A DNA stretch of 11,341 bases from Deltaproteobacteria bacterium. Lineage in GTDB: Bacteria > Desulfobacterota > DSM-4660 > Desulfatiglandales > Desulfatiglandaceae. Each line of letters starts with the position of its first letter. Position 1 is the first letter of the stretch. The DNA is taken from positions 1 through 11,341 of the forward strand of contig QMLZ01000081.1 of NCBI GenBank assembly GCA_003646995.1, given 5' to 3'. The translations under genes were made by a program, and so were the position numbers. This document shows positions 7,237 to 11,341 of the stretch, piece by piece. The notes beneath the pieces were generated by a model. It saw only the letters and a program-made list of their open reading frames with translations. It did no database searches and had not been told where the DNA came from.

Positions 7237-8219
7237 TTTTTTTTATCCTCTCCAACATAAACATCTTTATAAAGCTCTTCTATGGGGGGAAACTCAGCCC
7301 CATTGGCAAAATCCACGGCTTCTTCCACCACTTTGAGAAGCTGATTTCTCAAGGTTTCAAGTTTTTTCTTGGTAACGATTTTCTCTGAAATCAGCCTATT
7401 GGCCAGCCTTCTTATAGGGTCTTTCTTCTTCCAATCCTCAATTTCCTCCTTCGTGCGATATCTACTTCCTAGGTTAGGATCCCCTTCATGGTGGCCCCGT
7501 AGCCTGTAGGTCTTGCATTCGATAAGTGTTGGCCCCTCGCCAGCCCGTGCTCTCCTGATGGCCCTTGATGCCACCTCATAAACTGCAATAACATCATTGC
7601 CATCAACCACATCACCATGCATATCGTAGCTAGTGGCACGAATGGCAATATCTTTAATAGGCTGGTGCATTTGTTGACTAACAGAAATCCCGTAGAGATT
7701 GTTCTCGCAGACAAAAATCACCGGTAACTTATGTAAAGAAGCAAGGTTCAGGCTCTCATGAAACGTGCCATTATTAGAAGCACCGTCTCCGAAAAAGCAT
7801 ACTGTAACCTGGTCTGTTCCTCTCCATTTGGAAGACAGGGCAGCACCCACTGCAATCGGGAGCCCGCCTCCTGCTATCCCATTTGCTCCCAAAATGCCAA
7901 TATCCATGTCTGCAATATGCATGGAGCCACCTTTTCCCTTACAGTACCCGGCCTTCCTTCCAAATAGTTCGGCCATCATGTACTTTAGATCTGCGCCTTT
8001 TGCGATTACATGGCCATGGCCCCTGTGGGTACTGGTTATATAATCATCCTCCCTCAAATCAGAGCAAACCCCAGTGGCTATGGCCTCTTCCCCGATATAT
8101 AGATGCGCGAGGCCAGGAATCAGGCCCTTGGCATACAAATCCGAGACTCTTTCTTCGAAGAGCCGTATTTTTACCATGGTGGAATAAATGCTTATCAACT
8201 TGTCTTTACTTATTTTCAT
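7233..8219 (-). CDS. acoA: TPP-dependent acetoin/2-oxoacid dehydrogenase E1 component, alpha subunit
   Basis: This 328-residue first gene of the operon encodes the catalytic E1 subunit that cleaves acetoin or decarboxylates a 2-oxo acid using thiamine diphosphate. The TPP/Mg motif runs from GDG (144-146) to ENN (172-174). The STHRGHGH block (63-70), KGKGGSMHIAD (94-104) and RGHHEGDP (241-248) are the wording seen in acetoin dehydrogenase AcoA. Branched-chain enzymes carry different residues there, and classical pyruvate enzymes usually read 'YR.H' and 'GHSMSDP'. A longer reading frame opens with TTG at 8237, but ATG 8219-8217 is chosen: GGGAG sits seven bases upstream, and the sigma-54 start predicted near 8251 leaves a 32-base leader. 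The C-terminus ends in three Lys from an A-rich run. Confidence is high for E1 alpha, moderate for acetoin. Confidence 0.9.
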   Translation of the reverse strand: MKISKDKLISIYSTMVKIRLFEERVSDLYAKGLIPGLAHLYIGEEAIATGVCSDLREDDYITSTHRGHGHVIAKGADLKYMMAELFGRKAGYCKGKGGSMHIADMDIGILGANGIAGGGLPIAVGAALSSKWRGTDQVTVCFFGDGASNNGTFHESLNLASLHKLPVIFVCENNLYGISVSQQMHQPIKDIAIRATSYDMHGDVVDGNDVIAVYEVASRAIRRARAGEGPTLIECKTYRLRGHHEGDPNLGSRYRTKEEIEDWKKKDPIRRLANRLISEKIVTKKKLETLRNQLLKVVEEAVDFANGAEFPPIEELYKDVYVGEDKKK

Positions 8220-8226
8220 AAGACTT

Positions 8227-8231
8227 CTCCC
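8227..8231 (-). promoter_or_regulatory. Shine-Dalgarno sequence fixing the E1 alpha start
   Basis: On the minus strand it reads GGGAG (continuing AAG), seven bases before ATG 8219-8217. The in-frame TTG at 8237-8235 has no comparable site and would leave only about 14 bases of leader from the predicted sigma-54 start. This is why the shorter protein is annotated. Confidence 0.65.
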
Positions 8232-8261
8232 GAGCAAAATCGTGTTTTGGCGCTGGGTTTC

Positions 8262-8277
8262 TGCAAAGGGTGTACCG
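8262..8277 (-). promoter_or_regulatory. Sigma-54 (-24/-12) promoter of the dehydrogenase-transporter operon
   Basis: The minus strand reads CGGTACACCCTTTGCA. Compared with TGGCAC-R-N4-TTGCW, the essential GG and GC are both present with exactly ten bases between them, the -12 box TTGCA is perfect, and only two -24 positions differ (C for T, T for C). The predicted start is a G at about 8251, giving a 32-base leader. The divergent neighbour encodes a sigma-54 activator, which independently supports the call. Confidence 0.8.
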
Positions 8278-8293
8278 TTTAAGCCTTGGAAGT

Positions 8294-8306
8294 TATTTTA
8301 TTGATA
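8294..8306 (-). promoter_or_regulatory. Possible IHF site between activator sites and promoter
   Basis: The minus strand reads TATCAATAAAATA, matching WATCAA-N4-TTR at eight of nine fixed positions. It sits about 43-55 bases upstream of the predicted sigma-54 start, where IHF commonly bends DNA to bring an upstream activator to the polymerase. The region is AT-rich, so a chance match is quite possible. Confidence 0.4.
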
Positions 8307-8381
8307 TATTAGGGGATTTCGGATTATGCAGAAATTTCAGAAAAAATCCTCGCACAAATATATGTATGAAAAAGGGGCAAT

Positions 8382-8398
8382 TGTCTTATTTTGATACA
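8382..8398. promoter_or_regulatory. Candidate activator-binding palindrome, site 1 (TGT-N11-ACA)
   Basis: It reads TGTCTTATTTTGATACA. The outer arms extend to AATTGT (8379-8384) and ACAATT (8396-8401). It shares 13 of 17 positions with site 2 in the same orientation. Its centre is about 139 bases upstream of the predicted sigma-54 start, a normal position for an upstream activating sequence. Assignment to the AcoR-like protein is inference. Confidence 0.5.
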
Positions 8399-8456
8399 AT
8401 TATACATCTAATTTAACATTGGAAATATCTTTAATGCGTATAAGTTATGGAGTTAA

Positions 8457-8473
8457 TGTATAATAATGATACA
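8457..8473. promoter_or_regulatory. Candidate activator-binding palindrome, site 2 (TGT-N11-ACA)
   Basis: It reads TGTATAATAATGATACA, with seven of eight base pairs matching across the dyad (TGTAT/ATACA arms). A further TTA/TAA pair lies outside (8453-8455 and 8475-8477). The centre is 75 bases, close to seven helical turns, from site 1, so both would face the same side of the DNA. It ends nine bases before the -35 box of acoR, so the bound protein could also affect its own gene. Confidence 0.55.
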
Positions 8474-8481
8474 CTAATTTC

Positions 8482-8510
8482 TTGACTATTGTGTTACACC
8501 TTACGATAAT
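8482..8510 (+). promoter_or_regulatory. Sigma-70 type promoter of acoR
   Basis: The -35 box is TTGACT (8482-8487) and the -10 box GATAAT (8505-8510). Each matches five of six consensus bases and they are spaced by the ideal 17. The start would fall near 8517, giving a leader of about 65 bases. This would provide steady low-level regulator independent of sigma-54. A nine-base inverted repeat, GTGTTACAC (8491-8499), lies in the spacer and could be an operator. Confidence 0.65.
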
Positions 8511-8534
8511 CAAACTAATCATAACTCGTACCCA

Positions 8535-8560
8535 GACCTATTACTGTAACCTCAGAGGTC
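8535..8560 (+). other. Inverted repeats in the acoR leader
   Basis: Two overlapping alternatives exist: GACCT (8535-8539) with AGGTC (8556-8560), and the compact ACCTC-A-GAGGT (8549-8559). They lie between the predicted transcription start and the Shine-Dalgarno sequence AAAGGAG (8568-8574). They could be a weak leader hairpin or a protein site; five-base arms are short and may be chance. Confidence 0.25.
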
Positions 8561-8581
8561 AGAGATCAAAGGAGCAACGCT

Positions 8582-10579
8582 ATGGATCAAACAAACGCCA
8601 AGGCGGTTTACATTGAACCCTTTGAGGATCCCATAAAGTCGGCCTGGGAGAATGTTGTGCTGAATGGCTTACCACCCACCGTACCCGTAAGGCCTGAAAT
8701 CCTGCGCTCTTGGGAAAGGTGCAAAGAAATTGGGCTTGATCCATATAGTGAAAACTCACCTCCGGTTCTTACTGGGAACAAACTCAAGAGATTGTTTGAT
8801 CGAAATAAGGAACTGATTGAGATCTCCAAGCCAGTAATGGATATGATAGAAATCTCTGTTCGAGATACAGGCTTTATTGTAACCTTGACAGATAAAGACG
8901 GGTACGTACTTGTGGTGCGTGGAGATGAGGAAATTTTAGAGATGGCTGAACAAAATCATTATTTACCGGGGTGTTTAAGAAGTGTTGAACACGCTGGTAC
9001 AAATGCAATTGGTGTGTCTCTCGTGGAAGGAAAACCAATCCAGATCACAGGTGCGGAACACTACAAGGTGCGCCATCATCCCTGGACGTGTTCTTCTTCT
9101 CCTATATATGATTGTCAAAACAAGATTATTGGCGCGATTACGCTTTCAGGTAGATCCATTGGCAGACATAAGCACACCCTCGCACTGGTGACATCTGCGG
9201 CTGAAACAATAGAAAGTCAGCTCAGGGAACGAAATTTGATCGAGGAAAAACAGCGTCTAAACTCCATGCTTACATTGATATTTAACGCCATTTCAGACGG
9301 ACTAATAGCTGTTGATAATCGCATGAAGATAACTCGCATCAATCGGGCAGCCGCCAGCATGCTCGGATTGGATAGTGAAGCAGCTATAGGAAATAGCTTG
9401 GAAAAGGTTGTCCGGCCGGATAGCAATCTTCTTCATTCCATTAAGAAAAAAAAATATTTTACTGGCAGGGAGATAACATTTCACTGCACCTCGACAAAGA
9501 GGAGCTATATCAGCTCAATCCAGCCAGTTCATAACAACTCAGGACGCCTCCTTGGCACCATAATAACTATGGCAGGCAAGCAGCACGTTATAAATATTGC
9601 CAAGAAAATCGGTGGGAACTGTGCAAAGTATGAGTTCACTGACATCAAGGGGGAAAATCCTAAGCTGTTAAAACAAATAGAGCTTGCAAAAGTGGCAGCT
9701 CGAACGAATTCAAGAATCTTGATAATAGGGGAGAGCGGCACTGGGAAAGAACTTTTTGCCCAAGCTATACACAATTATAGCAACAGAAGAAATGGGCCGT
9801 TCGTGGCTATATCCTGTGCAGCAATCCCTAGGGATTTGATTGAATCAGAATTGTTTGGTTACCGAGGTGGGGCCTTTACTGGAGCGCGCCGAGAAGGTCA
9901 GGTGGGAAAATTTGAGCTTGCGCATAAGGGCACCTTGTTCCTAGATGAGGTTGATGGCTTACCCTTGGACCTACAGGCTAAGTTACTGCGCGTGTTACAA
10001 CAAAACGAAATTGTGCGGTTAGGGGACACACAACCTATATCAGTAGACGTTAGAGTTATAGCCGCAAGCAACGCTGACCTTTTGGCTGAGGTCGAAAATG
10101 CCAACTTCAGGGAAGACTTCTATTACCGCCTTAATGTGGTTGAAATTGGTATTCCACCCTTGAGGGACAGGATAGAGGATTTGGAGCTGTTGATAGATCA
10201 TTTCATGAATCGTCATTGTCAGGAAATGAACATAAGGAGACCGAAGATATCTAAAGAGGTCCTGACTATATTTAAGAACTATTCATGGCCGGGCAATGTA
10301 CGAGAACTGGAAAATTGCCTAGAACGCGCAATCCTCTTGTCCCAGGGCAAGATTATACGCAAGATTCATATCCCAGAGAGGCTGTGGAAGAAACCCAAAG
10401 ATGCCTGGGCCAAGCCCAGGTCTTTGCGGGAAGGCTATGCGGAGATTCTCAAGGCAACCCTTAGCCGTTGCGAAGGCAATATATCTAGAACCGCCAGGGA
10501 ACTGGGTATCTCTAGAAGCACCCTGTACAGAAAGATCAAGGAATTCGGCCTCACACCCAATGGATTTATACAGAGGTAA
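8582..10579 (+). CDS. acoR: Sigma-54-dependent transcriptional activator, AcoR family
   Basis: This 665-residue cytoplasmic enhancer-binding protein is predicted to switch on the divergent operon. Domains: an AcoR-type N-terminus with RSWERCKEIGLDP (42-54); a GAF-like sensor (about 75-215) ending in the family pattern HHPWTCSSSPIYD and HKHTLALVTSAAETIE; a PAS domain (about 226-332, SDGLIAVDNRMKITRINRAA); and a sigma-54 interaction AAA+ domain (about 352-590). The last carries Walker A GESGTGKE (383-390), an intact GAFTGA loop (430-435), Walker B TLFLDEVD (451-458) and the arginine-finger region FREDFYYRLNV (509-519). A Fis-type helix-turn-helix lies at about 622-655 (NISRTARELGISRSTLYRKI). 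Full length for AcoR. There is no phosphoacceptor receiver domain, so a ligand rather than a kinase probably controls it. ATG is preceded by AAAGGAG at seven bases. The inducer is not visible from sequence; acetoin is the family expectation. Confidence 0.93.
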   Translation: MDQTNAKAVYIEPFEDPIKSAWENVVLNGLPPTVPVRPEILRSWERCKEIGLDPYSENSPPVLTGNKLKRLFDRNKELIEISKPVMDMIEISVRDTGFIVTLTDKDGYVLVVRGDEEILEMAEQNHYLPGCLRSVEHAGTNAIGVSLVEGKPIQITGAEHYKVRHHPWTCSSSPIYDCQNKIIGAITLSGRSIGRHKHTLALVTSAAETIESQLRERNLIEEKQRLNSMLTLIFNAISDGLIAVDNRMKITRINRAAASMLGLDSEAAIGNSLEKVVRPDSNLLHSIKKKKYFTGREITFHCTSTKRSYISSIQPVHNNSGRLLGTIITMAGKQHVINIAKKIGGNCAKYEFTDIKGENPKLLKQIELAKVAARTNSRILIIGESGTGKELFAQAIHNYSNRRNGPFVAISCAAIPRDLIESELFGYRGGAFTGARREGQVGKFELAHKGTLFLDEVDGLPLDLQAKLLRVLQQNEIVRLGDTQPISVDVRVIAASNADLLAEVENANFREDFYYRLNVVEIGIPPLRDRIEDLELLIDHFMNRHCQEMNIRRPKISKEVLTIFKNYSWPGNVRELENCLERAILLSQGKIIRKIHIPERLWKKPKDAWAKPRSLREGYAEILKATLSRCEGNISRTARELGISRSTLYRKIKEFGLTPNGFIQR

Positions 10580-10814
10580 GCCCTTGCCTAATTCGTGAAG
10601 GCCTATTTCGTAGCATTGCGAACCGTCCAGTCCCCTTGGAAATGAGCCTTGTCTCTCGCTAGTTTCTTACCACCTGCGCAATAGATTGGTTAGATAATCA
10701 CTGTCAGCAAAAACTCTAATCAGCGAGGCCTCCATTTCACTCTCGTTGACAACTGTTGATAGACCCGGATAGATTGAATCCATAATGTATTTTTCTGACT
10801 GAAAGGGGTGCACG
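10580..10814. other. Intergenic region between acoR and rmuC
   Basis: These 235 bases hold no open frame with a ribosome-binding site or recognisable protein. I do not see a stem followed by a T-tract after acoR, so any termination here would be Rho-dependent or the genes are partly cotranscribed. The only feature I can support is a weak promoter near the right end. Confidence 0.6.
10746..10786 (+). promoter_or_regulatory. Possible sigma-70 promoter(s) of rmuC
   Basis: A perfect TTGACA (10746-10751) is followed after 18 bases by TAGATT (10770-10775), a four-of-six -10 box. An overlapping alternative is TTGATA (10756-10761) with CATAAT (10781-10786) at a long 19-base spacing. Either would start transcription shortly before the rmuC ATG. 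Neither has ideal spacing, so confidence is limited. Confidence 0.4.
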
Positions 10815-11341
10815 ATGGAGTGGATATCTATAGGAATATTCCTTTCAATTGGATTTGCCCTAGGATTGCTCTCAGCCTTTGCACTTCGTCTGGTCCAGAC
10901 AAAGACCGCTGAGAGCCTTGCTCGAGAACTAGCGGAAAAGGCTGAACAAGAAAAAAGAGCCTCCATAGAGCACATTATCTCAGAGCTTAAGTCTAGCTTT
11001 GGGGACATGTCCCTCGATGCCTTGAGAAAATCAACAGAGGAATTTCTTAAGCTTGCAAAGTCTAGATTTGACACCGAGCGCGAGCTCTCTGTAAAGGAGC
11101 TAGAATCCAAAAAGGCACTAATCGATGCCCAGATCCAGAAGATGAATAAGGAATTGGAAAACGTATCTGGATTGGTTCGGGAACTGGAAAAGGACAGGGC
11201 AGCTAAATTCGGCCAATTGGCCAGTCAACTGAAGGCCTCGCAGGAGCAAGTAGCACAACTTCTCAAGACCACCAACGCCTTGCGTGAGGCCCTTGCCAGC
11301 ACAAAGGCAAGAGGCCAATGGGGAGAACGCATGGCCGAAGA
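10815..11341 (+). CDS. rmuC: DNA recombination protein RmuC, N-terminal part
   Basis: This gene is cut by the right edge after 175 complete codons. It begins MEWISIGIFLSIGFALGLLSAFAL, a single N-terminal membrane anchor (about residues 3-24). A long Glu/Lys/Gln-rich predicted coiled coil follows (about 28-160), containing heptad-like stretches such as MNKELENVSGLVRELEKDRAAKFGQLASQLK. The last residues, STKARGQWGERMAE, match the entry to the conserved RmuC nuclease-like domain ('RG.WGE..L'). In E. coli, RmuC limits inversion between short inverted repeats; its biochemical activity is not settled. The ATG has AAGGGG six bases upstream. It is on the same strand as acoR but functionally unrelated and probably has its own promoter, marking the end of the aco-liv locus. 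The catalytic domain lies outside the window. Confidence 0.9.
   Translation, partial: MEWISIGIFLSIGFALGLLSAFALRLVQTKTAESLARELAEKAEQEKRASIEHIISELKSSFGDMSLDALRKSTEEFLKLAKSRFDTERELSVKELESKKALIDAQIQKMNKELENVSGLVRELEKDRAAKFGQLASQLKASQEQVAQLLKTTNALREALASTKARGQWGERMAE

Larger units (their letters stand above)
8220..8581. promoter_or_regulatory. Divergent control region between the aco-liv operon and acoR
   Basis: These 362 bases hold no credible gene and are clearly richer in A+T than the flanks, especially from 8281 to 8520. They separate the minus-strand operon from the plus-strand regulator. From left to right I can place a -24/-12 element, an IHF-like site, two related palindromes, a sigma-70 type promoter and a small inverted repeat, each listed separately. 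The arrangement (promoter, bend, upstream activator sites) is the standard layout for sigma-54 activation. Confidence 0.8.

Noticed and set aside
3469..8219. Branched-chain 2-oxoacid dehydrogenase (bkd) as the primary call for the complex
   Set aside because: The Liv transporter makes this tempting, but the E1 alpha motifs STHRGHGH and RGHHEGDP and the AcoR-type regulator fit the acetoin type better. It is kept as an alternative only.
8220..8237. TTG start extending E1 alpha by six residues
   Set aside because: There is no Shine-Dalgarno site before the TTG, whereas GGGAG is well placed for ATG 8219-8217, and the predicted transcript start leaves too short a leader for the TTG.
8535..8560. 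Riboswitch in the acoR leader
   Set aside because: The leader is only about 65 bases with five-base arms and shows no known riboswitch core; a simple inverted repeat is all that can be supported.
10667..11110. A 147-codon minus-strand open frame opposite rmuC
   Set aside because: It overlaps a recognisable RmuC N-terminus on the other strand, is Ser-rich and shows no motif of its own.

Overview
The window looks like chromosome from a Gram-negative, probably anaerobic bacterium of moderate G+C content. The evidence is a sigma-54 enhancer-binding regulator, a textbook -24/-12 promoter, a signal peptide of Gram-negative type, and an acetoin/2-oxoacid dehydrogenase complex beside a Liv-type ABC transporter. 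A Desulfobacterota-like (deltaproteobacterial) host is my guess from the style of the proteins, not something the sequence proves. Codon use and gene packing look uniform. I see no mobile element, CRISPR array, tRNA or rRNA.

Layout. Positions 1-8219 are one tightly packed minus-strand operon of nine genes, read from right to left: E1 alpha (acoA-like, 7233-8219), E1 beta (acoB-like, 6256-7236), E2 (acoC-like, 4935-6239), E3 (lpd, 3469-4854), the ABC permeases livH (2575-3444) and livM (1613-2578), the ATPases livG (865-1599) and livF (149-859), and the first 29 codons of a periplasmic substrate-binding protein (livK-like, 1-89, running off the left edge). Positions 8220-8581 are a gene-free, AT-rich divergent control region. 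Positions 8582-10579 encode a plus-strand AcoR-family sigma-54 activator. After 235 bases without a recognisable gene, the first 175 codons of rmuC run off the right edge (10815-11341).

How it works together (inference from sequence and family knowledge). The regulator's GAF/PAS region would sense a small molecule. Its AAA+ domain, with an intact GAFTGA loop, would then open sigma-54 polymerase at the -24/-12 element at 8262-8277. This probably happens from two related TGT-N11-ACA palindromes centred at 8390 and 8465, 75 bases apart, helped by DNA bending at an IHF-like site at 8294-8306. The operon would then make a complete TPP/lipoate/FAD dehydrogenase complex together with a dedicated ABC importer. 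Acetoin is the best-supported dehydrogenase substrate, from the E1 motifs and the AcoR-type regulator. The linked hydrophobic-amino-acid-type importer leaves open a branched-chain 2-oxo acid or another small carbonyl compound.

Points worth a second look: the transporter joined to the dehydrogenase operon; the near-complete sigma-54 control region; an E2 with two peripheral-subunit-binding domains; and an E3 with unusual substitutions around its redox disulfide and FAD/NAD motifs.
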